Origin: Clostridiales bacterium
GTDB lineage: Bacteria > Bacillota > Clostridia > Saccharofermentanales > DTU023
Reading direction: 5' to 3'
Assembly (NCBI GenBank): GCA_004556455.1
Contig: SFGY01000001.1
Coordinates: 62,001-126,000, forward strand
DNA: 64,000 bases
Position numbers and translations under genes: made by a program. Each line of letters begins with the position of its first letter. The stretch's first letter is position 1. This document shows, in pieces, positions 41,595 to 50,962 of this stretch. The notes beneath the pieces were generated by a model, which worked only from the letters and a program-made list of their open reading frames with translations, ran no database searches and was not told the origin of the DNA.

Positions 41595-43041
41595 ACAGGA
41601 TCTTTCACTTCTGACCTTGCAGATGAACAACAAGGCTATCGGGCATCTCACTTCCGAGAAGTCTGTTAATGTTGTGTTGTCAGGAAATCGTGAGGTTCAT
41701 CTCTGTAGCGCTTACTATTCTTTAGAAAACAGCTCACTCGAACGCAATCATCTGCTTGAAGAGATGAAGCGTTTTGAGAGCATTTTTAAGGAAATGCAGA
41801 ATCTTGGGCTGGCGGCCCTGCCGGATTTGCTTTCACGTTATCAGGCGGATGCATCATTTTTGATGGCGGCTTCTGCTGATCTCATTTTACTTTGGCAGGA
41901 CAGGCAGAAAGGCGTCTATCTGCTGCGTGACGGAGCCCTATTTCGTCTCCAACCCATACTGCCTCCCCAGGGAGTTTTCCCCAGGGATTTTATGCTGGGC
42001 TGCGATTTCTACACCCTGACGCCAAGAGCAGATGATTTGCTGATTCTTCTGACGCCTGCCTTTGTGGATTACTTTAAGGCGGAGGAGCTGGAAGAGGTTT
42101 TTTCTTCACGGCAACAGCTTCATGCCTGCATGAATAACCTCAGCGAACTGGGCAAAACCTATGGCTATAATTTTGAACAAAGTTGGTTTGCTCTGCAGGT
42201 TCAGCGTGTTGAGGTCAATTCCATTCAGCAGGGCGCCCCGAATGAAATGACCGTGGGTGAAGAACAACGGCGAATTACGCGTGCCCGTCGTTTTTCCAAG
42301 CTTGTCGGACGTTCCCGCGTGTCGCGTGTGCGCTTTGGGCAGGCACTCGTTCCTGCAGTGAATACGTTCTTTCACCAGCGGGAACACCGTCATGATGGCG
42401 TTTCAGCCTTGCCACAACAGCAGCCCCCGCAGGATCGGCCACGCCTTGGCAGCACGACGTCCAGCCCACCGCCGAGAATCGAAATTCTGGACGCTGAGGC
42501 CCGTGCACAGCGAGCGGCCAATCTTGAAGCCCTGGCCGGACGTCGTAAAAAGAGCCGTTGGGATGAAATCAGCGAACAGCTTCGTGAATTTTCCCTTGAG
42601 CCGTTCAGGAAAAGAGTCAAAAGCTTCCTCAAAAAATTTTTCTCGCTCTGGCCCGACCAGCCTGTGCTTTCGAAGTTCTTTGCTACAGCCTCCCTGATAC
42701 TGGCGCTTTTGCTCTTGCTCTTCATCTTCCGCTCCCTGGCACGGCGCGGAGAACTGCCCCCGCCCAGGAGCGAAGAGATCACACAAGCCACTCAGGCAGA
42801 GACGGTTCAGATAGGAGTGAGTGCCGTGGCTCCCAAAGAAACCACTTTGGAAATCAGCCATCTTGTCCAGGCTAATAATTTACAGCTGCGCAGTGCCCCT
42901 GATGCGGCCTCAGCTCTGATCGGCACGATTCAGCGCGGCGAAGCGCTGCTGCAGCTCGCTCCCGAAGAAAAGGGCTGGATCTACGTGCGCGATCAGCGAG
43001 GTGTGGAAGGCTGGGTCTATGCCGATTATCTTAGAGAATAA
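41560..43041 (+). CDS. PP2C-like/transmembrane/SH3b protein
   Basis: A 493-residue protein. The first ~220 residues read like a degenerate PP2C domain: ASADLILLWQDRQKGVYLLRDG (strand pair), then RADDLLILLTPAFVDYF at the position of the 'gD.lLL.SDGl' strand and a final FALQVQRVEV strand where DN.T is expected; no metal-binding Asp remains. A basic, Pro-rich linker, one membrane helix (about 375-397) and a C-terminal SH3b domain (about 425-493, LRSAPDAASALIGTIQRGEAL, GWVYADYLRE) follow. The SH3b part should lie outside and bind cell wall. The ATG at 41560 has GAGGGTG 5 nt upstream. Assignment of the N-terminal part is an inference. Confidence 0.65.
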   Translation: MLRALLTAHISEQDLSLLTLQMNNKAIGHLTSEKSVNVVLSGNREVHLCSAYYSLENSSLERNHLLEEMKRFESIFKEMQNLGLAALPDLLSRYQADASFLMAASADLILLWQDRQKGVYLLRDGALFRLQPILPPQGVFPRDFMLGCDFYTLTPRADDLLILLTPAFVDYFKAEELEEVFSSRQQLHACMNNLSELGKTYGYNFEQSWFALQVQRVEVNSIQQGAPNEMTVGEEQRRITRARRFSKLVGRSRVSRVRFGQALVPAVNTFFHQREHRHDGVSALPQQQPPQDRPRLGSTTSSPPPRIEILDAEARAQRAANLEALAGRRKKSRWDEISEQLREFSLEPFRKRVKSFLKKFFSLWPDQPVLSKFFATASLILALLLLLFIFRSLARRGELPPPRSEEITQATQAETVQIGVSAVAPKETTLEISHLVQANNLQLRSAPDAASALIGTIQRGEALLQLAPEEKGWIYVRDQRGVEGWVYADYLRE

Positions 43042-43047
43042 GAAAAC

Positions 43048-43076
43048 TTTACAAGAAATGAAGCTTGAGTTATTAT
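43048..43076 (+). promoter_or_regulatory. promoter of the Gly-Arg tRNA pair
   Basis: TTTACA (43048-43053) and TATTAT (43071-43076) with a 17-bp spacer, about 36 nt before tRNA-Gly. Confidence 0.65.
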
Positions 43077-43111
43077 GATCGAGCACTTTGCCCGAGGTGA
43101 AGAGCAATGAT

Positions 43112-43185
43112 GCGGGTGTAGTTTAGTGGTAGAACATCAGCCTTCCAAGCTGATCGTGAGGGTTCGATTCCCTTCACCCGCTCCA
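43112..43185 (+). tRNA. tRNA-Gly (TCC)
   Basis: Cloverleaf with acceptor GCGGGTG/CACCCGC, anticodon loop CTTCCAA (TCC), T loop TTCGATT and encoded CCA. Confidence 0.95.
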
Positions 43186-43202
43186 GGTCGAAACGGCCTT
43201 TT

Positions 43203-43279
43203 GGGCGTATAGCTCAGTTGGATAGAGCAACAGCCTTCTAAGCTGTGGGCCGAAGGTTCGAGTCCTTCTACGCTCACCA
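43203..43279 (+). tRNA. tRNA-Arg (TCT)
   Basis: Cloverleaf with acceptor GGGCGTA/TACGCTC (one G-U pair), anticodon loop CTTCTAA (TCT), T loop TTCGAGT and encoded CCA. Confidence 0.95.
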
Positions 43280-43282
43280 TTA

Positions 43283-43318
43283 AAGCCCGAACTCTTTTGA
43301 GTTGCGGGCTTCCTTTTT
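43283..43318 (+). terminator. terminator after tRNA-Arg
   Basis: AAGCCCG-AACTC pairs with GAGTT-GCGGGCTT around a TTTT loop, with one bulged base, followed by CC and a T run. Confidence 0.85.
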
Positions 43319-43387
43319 GTTAAAATGGTCTCTAATTCAAGCATTAGCCCTTAAGGTTTAACAGTGATTATAAGTTCAGGGGGACGT

Positions 43388-45376
43388 ATGAGCGGAAGAG
43401 AATATACGAATGAGAGCATCAGCGCTCTAAAAGGAGCGGAACGTGTAAGGTTGCGCCCGAGCGTTATCTTCGGCTCGGATGATCTGGAAGGTTGCAAACA
43501 CTCTTTTTTCGAGATTCTCTCCAATTCAATCGATGAGGCCCGTGAGGGTTTCGGCAGTCTGATTACTGTCAGCCGCTATAAAGATCATTCCATCCAGGTG
43601 GAGGATGAAGGCCGCGGTATTCCTCTGGATTACAATAAAAATGAAAAGCGTTATAACTGGGAGCTGATCTATTGTGAGCTTTATGCCGGTGGTAAATACA
43701 ATAATCAGGGCGACAGTAACTATGAATTCAGCCTTGGTCTGAACGGTCTCGGGGCCTGTGCGACCCAGTATGCCTCGGAATTTTTTGATGTCCAGGTACG
43801 CCGGGATGGCTATGCTTACAGTTTGCACTTTGAGAAGGGCGAGAATATCGGGGGCCTTCAGAAAGAAGAATATAAAGGGCGAAAAACAGGCACAACACAG
43901 CATTGGAAACCGGACCGTCATGTTTTTACAGATATCGATCTGCCCCTGGACTTTTTCCGTGATGTTTTGAAAAAACAGGCCATTGTCAATGCAGGTGTGC
44001 GTTTTGTGCTGAAGGATGAGGCCAGTGGAAGTACTGAAGAGTTTTATTATCCTGAGGGCATAAAGGCTCATGTTTCAGAGCTGAATACAGAAAATGCGAT
44101 AACTGAAACCTTTTCTTTTTCTGGTAAGGGAAGGGGTAAGGACCGTGAAGATAAGAGCGAATATAAAGTGACGGCCGAAGTCGCCTTTGCCTTTAACCGC
44201 AGCAAATCGTGCATTGAATATTATCATAATTCTTCATGGCTGGAGTATGGTGGATCCCCGGACCGAGCTGCGCGCTCAGCCTTTGTGGCTGAATTTGACC
44301 GCGAGATTAAAGCAGGAAACAAATACAAAGCTGGTGAGAGTAAAATTAGTTTCAATGACATAGAAGACAGTCTTATTCTGGTCATTTCCTCTTTTTCAAG
44401 CTTCAGTTCTTACGAGAACCAAACGAAGAAGGCCATCAACAACCGATTTATACAGACTTTCCTCAATGATCTCATTCGTGAAAATCTGCGTGTGTGGTTT
44501 ATTGAAAATCAGGCTGCTGCCGGGCAGGTCATCGATCAGCTTCTGATCAATAAGCGCAGCCGGGAAAATGCAGAAAAGCAGCGCCTCTCCCTCAAGAAAA
44601 AGTTGCTCGGTCAAATCGACAATATGTATAACCGCATCAAAAACTTTGTCGATTGCCGCAGCCGTAATGTTGAAGAACGCGAACTCTATATTGTCGAGGG
44701 AAACTCTGCCCTGGGTTCTGTGAAGATGGCACGTGATGCTGAATTTCAGGCCGTGATTCCCCTGCGCGGTAAAATTCTCAACTGCCTGAAGGCAAGCTAT
44801 GGACAGATTTTCAAAAATGACATCATCATGGATCTGCTCAAGATACTGGGCTGCGGCATTCATATTGAAGGGAAGATGAAAAGCCATAATATTGCACCCT
44901 TTGACCTGGATGCTCTGCGCTGGAGCAAGATTATTATCTGTACCGACGCAGATGTTGACGGTTATCAGATAAGAACCCTGATTCTGGCCATGCTCTACCG
45001 CCTGACCCCTAAACTTATCGAAGCGGGAAAGGTCTATATCGCGGAGACCCCGCTCTTCGAGATTAATCATGTATATAAGGGAATCGAACAAAATTATTTT
45101 GCCTATACCGAAAAAGAGAAAAAAGAAATCCTCGATCGGCTCCAGGGAGGGAAAATTCACATTCAACGTTCCAAAGGCCTGGGTGAAAATGATCCTGAGA
45201 TGATGTGGCAGACCACGATGAATCCTGAGACCAGACGTCTGATTCAGGTCATGCCGGAGTCTCCTGAGCGTATGCAGGAAACTTTCGATCTTCTGCTGGG
45301 TGACAATCTTGCCGGCCGTAAGCAGTACATTGAAGACTTCGGCGGAGATTATATGGAGATGTTGGATGTGGGTTAA
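43388..45376 (+). CDS. divergent type IIA topoisomerase subunit B (GyrB/ParE-like)
   Basis: A 662-residue ATPase subunit of a type II topoisomerase. The GHKL motifs are present (EILSNSIDEA with the Mg-binding Asn, EDEGRGIPL, LGLNGLGACATQYAS), then the transducer QTKKAINNRF and the toprim domain. The toprim loop reads IVEGNSALGS, with Asn439 where gyrase and topo IV have EGDSA; the DADVDG acidic trio (520-525) is kept, followed by YQIRTLIL instead of HIRTL. The ATG at 43388 has AGGGGGA 5 nt upstream; an upstream in-frame GTG exists at 43364. The subunit A gene follows. It is probably a second, non-housekeeping topoisomerase IV-like enzyme. Confidence 0.88.
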   Translation: MSGREYTNESISALKGAERVRLRPSVIFGSDDLEGCKHSFFEILSNSIDEAREGFGSLITVSRYKDHSIQVEDEGRGIPLDYNKNEKRYNWELIYCELYAGGKYNNQGDSNYEFSLGLNGLGACATQYASEFFDVQVRRDGYAYSLHFEKGENIGGLQKEEYKGRKTGTTQHWKPDRHVFTDIDLPLDFFRDVLKKQAIVNAGVRFVLKDEASGSTEEFYYPEGIKAHVSELNTENAITETFSFSGKGRGKDREDKSEYKVTAEVAFAFNRSKSCIEYYHNSSWLEYGGSPDRAARSAFVAEFDREIKAGNKYKAGESKISFNDIEDSLILVISSFSSFSSYENQTKKAINNRFIQTFLNDLIRENLRVWFIENQAAAGQVIDQLLINKRSRENAEKQRLSLKKKLLGQIDNMYNRIKNFVDCRSRNVEERELYIVEGNSALGSVKMARDAEFQAVIPLRGKILNCLKASYGQIFKNDIIMDLLKILGCGIHIEGKMKSHNIAPFDLDALRWSKIIICTDADVDGYQIRTLILAMLYRLTPKLIEAGKVYIAETPLFEINHVYKGIEQNYFAYTEKEKKEILDRLQGGKIHIQRSKGLGENDPEMMWQTTMNPETRRLIQVMPESPERMQETFDLLLGDNLAGRKQYIEDFGGDYMEMLDVG

Positions 45377-45505
45377 AGGGAGCAAAAGCTGGTTTGCGCA
45401 GGACTTCGGAAAGAGCAGGAGAAAGCGGGTCTGGCCAGCCTTTTACGGGTCAGAGTACAAATAAGTCACAATGATCTTTAAAAAGAGCAGAAGAGAGCGG
45501 AGCAG

Positions 45506-47770
45506 ATGAGCAGAAAAAAACAGGAAAATGGAAAGATAAGACCAGCGGGCGGAAAAGCCCCCGTGACTGAGAAGAATGCCGCTGAAATTGAGCTTTCTCC
45601 GATCACGGATACGTTGAAGGACAACTATATGCCCTATGCGATGAGCGTTATCGTGTCCCGGGCTATTCCTGAAATCGATGGATTTAAGCCTTCTCAGCGC
45701 AAGCTCCTCTATACCATGTATCGCATGGGATTGATGAAGGGCCCCCGCAGCAAGTCTGCGGATATCGTCGGTCAAACCATGGCGCTGAATCCCCACGGGG
45801 ATGTGCCGATTTATGAGACCATGGTTCGTATGACCCGTGGCAACGGCGCTCTGCTCAATCCCTGGGTGGACTCCAAAGGAAACTTTGGCAAAGTCTATTC
45901 CCGCGACATGCAATATGCCGCCTATCGTTATACAGAGGCACGCCTTGATCCGAGCTGCGAATGTCTTTTCAGCGGCCTCGAGAAAAATGCGGTCGATTTT
46001 GTGGACAATTATTCAGGGACGACACAGGAACCTGTGCTCCTGCCTGCTGCTATCCCGACGGTTCTAATCAATGCCAATCAGGGGATTGCTGTCGGTATGG
46101 CCTCCAATATCGCCTCTTTTAATCTGAGAGAATGCTGTACCGCGACGGCTGCTCTTATTGATGATCCGCAGGCGGATATTCTCACTTATATGCCGGCTCC
46201 GGACTTTTCTACCGCCTGCAGCATACTTTATAATAAAGAGCAAATGGGAGAGATTTACGAGAGCGGACGTGGCAGCTTCCGGATGCGCGCCAAAGCGACT
46301 TTATGCCCGAAGGAAAACCGCATTGAGGTCACAGAAATTCCCTATAACACGACAGTGGAGGGAATTATTGACGATATCACCAAGCAGGCCAAAGCGGGTA
46401 AAATTCGGGAAATCAATGATATTCGTGATGAAACAGACCTGAATGGCCTGCGCATCACCATTGATTGCAAAAAGAATGTTGATCTGGACCTTCTCCTGCA
46501 AAAGCTTTATCGCTTCTCCGGCATGGAGTCCAGCTTTCCCTGTAATTTTAATATTTTGATTAAAAACAGCCCTCGAGTTATGGGCGTGCGGGAAATTTTG
46601 AATGAGTGGATTGAGTGGCGGCGTGTGTGTCTGTCGCGGGAGCTGACTTTTGACCGCGATAAGCTGCAGCAGCGGCTGCATCTCCTTAAAGCTCTGGAAA
46701 ATATTCTTTTGGATATCGATCGGGCCATTCGCATTATCCGCCGTACAGAACATGAGGAGGAGGTCATTCCTCACCTTATGGCGGCTTTTTCACTGGATCA
46801 GATTCAGGCTGAATTTGTGGCGGAAATTAAGCTGCGGCATTTGAACAGGGAATATCTGCTCCGACGTACAGAAGAGATTCACGATCTTGAAGATCAAATC
46901 CGCGATCTGGAGCGTACTCTGCAAAGCAGAGCGCTGCTCAATAAAGCCATTAAGGCTCAACTCAAAGCCTATGCGGATCAATACGGGCGTGAACGCAAGA
47001 CTTTGCTCAGTTCTGAACAGGCCGTTGATACGGCCAATTTTGACGAAGTTATCGAAGACTATAATCTCAAGATCTTTTTCACCCGGGAAGGTTATATCAA
47101 AAAAATGCCGCTGACTTCACTGCGCAGCGCCGGTGACTTAAAGCTTAAAGAAAACGACCAGATTATTCAGGAAATGGAAGGCAGCAACCGCGGAGAAGTG
47201 CTCTTTTTCAGCACAAAGGGGAATGTCTATAAACTCAGGATTTTTGAGATACCGGATCACAAACCTTCTGATTTTGGAGAATACACGCCCAATATTCTCG
47301 AGATGGAAGAGGATGAGCGCATTCTCTTTGTCCACGTCTGCGATGAAGCTTTCAGCGGTGTTCTCCTGCTGGCATTTGCCAACGGCCGTGCCGTTAAAGT
47401 CGAGGTCAGCAGTTACGAAACTAAAAACCGCCGCCGCAAATTGCTGAACGGCATCTATGCAGGGTCAGAATTGCGCGGCTTACTCTGGGCGGAAGATGAA
47501 AATGCTTTTGGCGATATCCTTCTGTGCTCTACTCAGGAGCGCATGGTTCTGCTGGACAGTGCTCTTATCCCTCTAAAAAAGACTAAAAATTCTCAGGGGG
47601 TTCAAGTCATGAATTTACGTAAGGGCTATGAACTTCGGGAACTTATTTCAGTCAAAGCAGATGAAAAAGAGTCTTACAGCTATTATCGCGTCCGTTCTTT
47701 GCCTGCGGCCGGGCGTTTTATCCGGAACGATTTGCCGGGAAGTCAGCAGTTGAGTTTCGATGAGGCTTAA
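45506..47770 (+). CDS. divergent type IIA topoisomerase subunit A (GyrA/ParC-like)
   Basis: A 754-residue DNA-breakage subunit. The active Tyr142 follows an Arg in AAYRYTEARL (gyrase has the same R-Y pair). The N-terminal winged-helix segment with YAMSVIVSRAIPEIDGFKPSQRK and the HGDVPIYETMVRM loop are conserved. The C-terminal domain has beta-pinwheel-like repeats but no GyrA box (QRRGGKG), so decatenation or relaxation is more likely than supercoiling. It pairs with the subunit B gene 129 nt upstream. ATG 45506 is preceded by CGGAG. Confidence 0.88.
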   Translation: MSRKKQENGKIRPAGGKAPVTEKNAAEIELSPITDTLKDNYMPYAMSVIVSRAIPEIDGFKPSQRKLLYTMYRMGLMKGPRSKSADIVGQTMALNPHGDVPIYETMVRMTRGNGALLNPWVDSKGNFGKVYSRDMQYAAYRYTEARLDPSCECLFSGLEKNAVDFVDNYSGTTQEPVLLPAAIPTVLINANQGIAVGMASNIASFNLRECCTATAALIDDPQADILTYMPAPDFSTACSILYNKEQMGEIYESGRGSFRMRAKATLCPKENRIEVTEIPYNTTVEGIIDDITKQAKAGKIREINDIRDETDLNGLRITIDCKKNVDLDLLLQKLYRFSGMESSFPCNFNILIKNSPRVMGVREILNEWIEWRRVCLSRELTFDRDKLQQRLHLLKALENILLDIDRAIRIIRRTEHEEEVIPHLMAAFSLDQIQAEFVAEIKLRHLNREYLLRRTEEIHDLEDQIRDLERTLQSRALLNKAIKAQLKAYADQYGRERKTLLSSEQAVDTANFDEVIEDYNLKIFFTREGYIKKMPLTSLRSAGDLKLKENDQIIQEMEGSNRGEVLFFSTKGNVYKLRIFEIPDHKPSDFGEYTPNILEMEEDERILFVHVCDEAFSGVLLLAFANGRAVKVEVSSYETKNRRRKLLNGIYAGSELRGLLWAEDENAFGDILLCSTQERMVLLDSALIPLKKTKNSQGVQVMNLRKGYELRELISVKADEKESYSYYRVRSLPAAGRFIRNDLPGSQQLSFDEA

Positions 47771-47790
47771 ATGTCAAGATGAGGCTTAAA
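47759..47790. repeat. 13-bp direct repeat at gene junction
   Basis: GATGAGGCTTAAA occurs at 47759-47771 and again at 47778-47790. The first copy ends the topoisomerase gene and the second contains the start codon of the next. Confidence 0.85.
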
Positions 47791-49638
47791 CGGCAAAAAG
47801 AACTCAATATTTATGAAGAGGAAAAGCCTCAGATCAATTGGCGCAAGGGTCTGTATATTCTACTGAGCGGACTTGCTCTGCTGGTGATCGTGACTTCATT
47901 GCTTTTCCTCCTGGGCCGCAAAGAACGCAGTGACATTGAGCGGGGGTTCGCGACTGCAGTAGGTGAAAAACAATACAGCTTAGCCATGCAGCGTTATCAC
48001 GCGGTACAGATGGGGGCAACTGATATTTCCCTCAGCGATGATGAGCGAGCCAGAAAAAAGCTTCTTCAGGATCAGATGGAGTCTTATGCTTTCAGCCTGA
48101 TTGACCAGATCAGCGAGAGCGTTCTTTCCGGTGCTGACCTCAGTGCGGATGAAGAAGACTTGCTGGAAGGGATGGCGGAACTTTCTGCGGCAAGAATATT
48201 GCCCCTGCTCAGACAAAAAAGCGAAGAGCTCCTGGATGGCAAACTTTCCCCTGAACGCTGGGAAGCTTTACTCTGTACTTTCTCCAAACCTTCAAATCTG
48301 CGCTCCATGACAGAGGGCCTTTTGGAACAAAAAGACTGCCTCTATGCCTCGATTGCAGTCTTTGCCGAGGCTGCCGATATTGAAAAATGCGGCGACTGGC
48401 AGCTTGCCTGGTCTTCCTGGCAGAGAATTTCCGACAATAAAGAAAATTGTCGTTTTGTGCGCGAGTATGCCGGCTATCACCTGCGCGCTTATCAGGAACG
48501 TGAATACTCACATCTCCTGGATCTGGCTGGCACGATGGTTCAGGCTTCCCGTTATGTCAGTGGCTATGACTTGCTCTCGCGTATGCAGAAAGTTTTCCCG
48601 GGACGGCAGGAGATAGATGACTTGCTGAAGATTTGCGAGAAAAATAAACCCTCTTCTATCGAAAGTTGGAAAGGGGAGGTTGAAGTCCTTTCCATCTTTC
48701 CTTTGACGGTCCAGAAAGAGCTGGCTTTTGCTTCTGCGGAAGATCCGGGCTACGCGCTGAACAATTTACTTACGGCCGATGAATTTAAAAAAATACTGGA
48801 TCAGCTCAGAGAAAAAAACTATGTTTTGATTTCTCCCAGAGAAGTTCAGGCCTGGCCCAATGCTGAGGTCGAATTGCTTGTCCCCTCGGGCAAAAAACCA
48901 CTCATGCTGATTTTCGATCAATGGAGCTATTCTGCTCTCAATCAACTCTGTGGCACGGCAGCTCAGCTTTTTATCGATAAAGAAGGACATCTTTCTGCCC
49001 GTGCTGGCCTCAAAACCGGTCCTGAACTTGACGCCATTCCCATTCTTGACAGTTATCTTCTGGAGTATCCGGACTTTTCCTTCGATGGCGCAAAAGCTTT
49101 AATTGCTCTTCGCACGGATGAAAGTATTTTGGGTTATGTCTGCAATGAGGCTCAGATGAAAGCAAGTCAGAAGGCCTGGGAGAAATTTTCTCAGGAATAT
49201 CCTGAATTGGATCAGGAGGGTCTGGAGAAACAGAAAAATGAGCTCCTGAAGGTCTTAACTTTGCTTAAAACTGAGGGCTGGGATTTTGCTTCAGTGGGTG
49301 ACAGGGGTCTGGATACGGGGAGCTTAAGTCAGGAAGAGCTGTCTTCTGAACTGGCCGGATGGCGTGAGAGTACAGTTCCCCTGGGCATTGAGTCCTATTC
49401 TTTTGTTTTTCCCAATGGGAGCAATGTTTACGCAGATGCAGAGAGTCTGAACAAAGTTCTGGATTCAGGCTTCCATGTTTTCTTTGGTGAAGGGCCGAAG
49501 CCTTATTATTTCTTCGAAAAAAAATTTGTGCACTTTGATCGCACGATGGTCAGCGCTAACACGCTTACAACGCCCTCCTGGAAACTGGAACGTATTCTTG
49601 ATCCGCAAGCTATCCTGGACTTGTCGCTGAGAAAGTGA
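47779..49638 (+). CDS. membrane protein with a degenerate polysaccharide-deacetylase-like domain
   Basis: A 619-residue protein with a basic N-terminus, one membrane helix (about 26-45) and a large extracytoplasmic part. Residues about 50-290 are helical and repeat-like. From about 300 the sequence resembles a clostridial NodB-fold polysaccharide deacetylase: FPLTVQKELAF, LLTADEFKKILDQL, LMLIFDQWSYSAL and LKTEGWDFAS. The catalytic Asp pair (normally FDD) reads FDQW, and the His motif usually after 'GW.fAsH' is missing (ASVGDRG). So it is probably not a deacetylase and may bind glycans. No ribosome site is well placed; the ATG at 47779 lies in the second copy of a direct repeat. It ends back-to-back with the convergent aspartokinase. 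Confidence 0.55.
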   Translation: MRLKRQKELNIYEEEKPQINWRKGLYILLSGLALLVIVTSLLFLLGRKERSDIERGFATAVGEKQYSLAMQRYHAVQMGATDISLSDDERARKKLLQDQMESYAFSLIDQISESVLSGADLSADEEDLLEGMAELSAARILPLLRQKSEELLDGKLSPERWEALLCTFSKPSNLRSMTEGLLEQKDCLYASIAVFAEAADIEKCGDWQLAWSSWQRISDNKENCRFVREYAGYHLRAYQEREYSHLLDLAGTMVQASRYVSGYDLLSRMQKVFPGRQEIDDLLKICEKNKPSSIESWKGEVEVLSIFPLTVQKELAFASAEDPGYALNNLLTADEFKKILDQLREKNYVLISPREVQAWPNAEVELLVPSGKKPLMLIFDQWSYSALNQLCGTAAQLFIDKEGHLSARAGLKTGPELDAIPILDSYLLEYPDFSFDGAKALIALRTDESILGYVCNEAQMKASQKAWEKFSQEYPELDQEGLEKQKNELLKVLTLLKTEGWDFASVGDRGLDTGSLSQEELSSELAGWRESTVPLGIESYSFVFPNGSNVYADAESLNKVLDSGFHVFFGEGPKPYYFFEKKFVHFDRTMVSANTLTTPSWKLERILDPQAILDLSLRK

Positions 49639-50799
49639 TTACGGTAGCGGTTTTTCCAGCCCGACAAGTTTTTCGTAGAAGAGAGCAGCAGCCTTCTTTG
49701 CGTACTTTTTTTCAACTTGGAAAACCAGAGCGGGAAGCTGGTCGAAAGCCTCTGATTTGGAGGCCTTTTGATCCAGTAAATGGAGAAGACTGAGAGCTTT
49801 TTCCTGGATTTCCGGATTTTTTTCAAGCCCGCTGCCGATGAGAGCGATAAAGGCGTCCTCTGTGCTTTCCCCAGGGCGCCAGGAGACGGCAATGGGCTTT
49901 GATCTTTCCGCTGCCTCCACGCTGATCAGGCTGCCCTTTGCTGCGGGTTCGAAACTGTTCAATATCCTTAGTTTTAATTTAGCTTCCTCCAGGGGGAATA
50001 CAGCGTCTTTATGCAGAACCCTGGCTCCATATTCTGCCATAGCCTGCATCTCCGCATAGGAGAGTGAAAGAATGGGTCTGGCTGCCGGGATGGCGGCTGG
50101 ATCAGCCTCATAGACACCGGAGACATCGCTGTAAATGTCACAGGCGATATGCAGAGAAGCGGCTGCCCAGGCTGCTGTTAAATCGGAGCCGCCACGGGGC
50201 ATGACACGACGCCGTCCTTCTTTATCGGCACCGTAGAAACCGGGAATAACAAGCACATCGGCCTCACGCAGAGCGACGCTGAGAGAATTGCGGAGGGATT
50301 CGCGGCAGGCCGGATCCACGGTGCGGCCATCTTTATCGTCTGAAAGGAGCAGCCCTGCGCGAGCAGGATCAACAAAACGCGATTCCAGACCTTCCTGCTG
50401 CAGGCAGTAAAGCATGATGTGGGCAGAAAAAATTTCACCCAGCGGGAGCAGAAAATCTTCTCGCAGCTTTTGTTCTTCCGGCGTCTGTGCCAGGGGAGCT
50501 ACATTCATCTCTTCCGCCAGCTTCTCTGAAGGCAGGTTTTCTTCAGGAATACTGAGTTCTTTTTCAATCTTTCGGCAGCGGAGCAGGATTTCTTTCATGG
50601 CAGCTTTGCCGTCTTCCTTGTTCCTGGCCCGGGCTACGCGTATCAAAAGATCCGTTATTTTTTGTTCGCCCTGGTGCAACTTTCCGGGTGCTGAACAAAC
50701 ACAGACCCTGTTGACGGGCTTTAAGGCAACGATTTGAGCGGCATTCTGAAAGAGCTCTGCCGTGGCAAGCGAACTGCCTCCGAATTTAAGACACTGCAT
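49639..50799 (-). CDS. aspartate kinase
   Basis: A 386-residue aspartokinase, phosphorylating aspartate for lysine, threonine and methionine synthesis. It begins MQCLKFGGSSLA (kinase K-F-G-G-S-S motif), and has VIPGFYGADKEGRRRVMPRGGSDLTAA and SDVSGVYEADPA. The C-terminal regulatory part (about 300-386) is shorter than the double ACT of most enzymes and looks divergent, so feedback control may differ. The ATG at 50799 has GAGGGAAAAC upstream; the frame is open 14 codons further. Its stop codon abuts the stop of the convergent gene with no gap. Confidence 0.93.
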   Translation of the reverse strand: MQCLKFGGSSLATAELFQNAAQIVALKPVNRVCVCSAPGKLHQGEQKITDLLIRVARARNKEDGKAAMKEILLRCRKIEKELSIPEENLPSEKLAEEMNVAPLAQTPEEQKLREDFLLPLGEIFSAHIMLYCLQQEGLESRFVDPARAGLLLSDDKDGRTVDPACRESLRNSLSVALREADVLVIPGFYGADKEGRRRVMPRGGSDLTAAWAAASLHIACDIYSDVSGVYEADPAAIPAARPILSLSYAEMQAMAEYGARVLHKDAVFPLEEAKLKLRILNSFEPAAKGSLISVEAAERSKPIAVSWRPGESTEDAFIALIGSGLEKNPEIQEKALSLLHLLDQKASKSEAFDQLPALVFQVEKKYAKKAAALFYEKLVGLEKPLP

Positions 50800-50962
50800 G
50801 TTTTCCCTCGCTTTCTGTGAACTGCGAACAGAGAAGTTCAACCTGATCCTTAAGACCCTGCTTGCTTACCCTAACACAGATGCCCCCGTCTTTCGAGGGG
50901 CCACAGCTCTTTCTGCATTTCTCCGGCTGGCCTGGGGTATAATGAGAACCTGGAGGAAAGCT

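Noticed and set aside
44396..45385. 329-codon open frame antisense to the GyrB-like gene
   Set aside because: Shadow of a conserved gene with toprim motifs; no start signal or recognisable domain.
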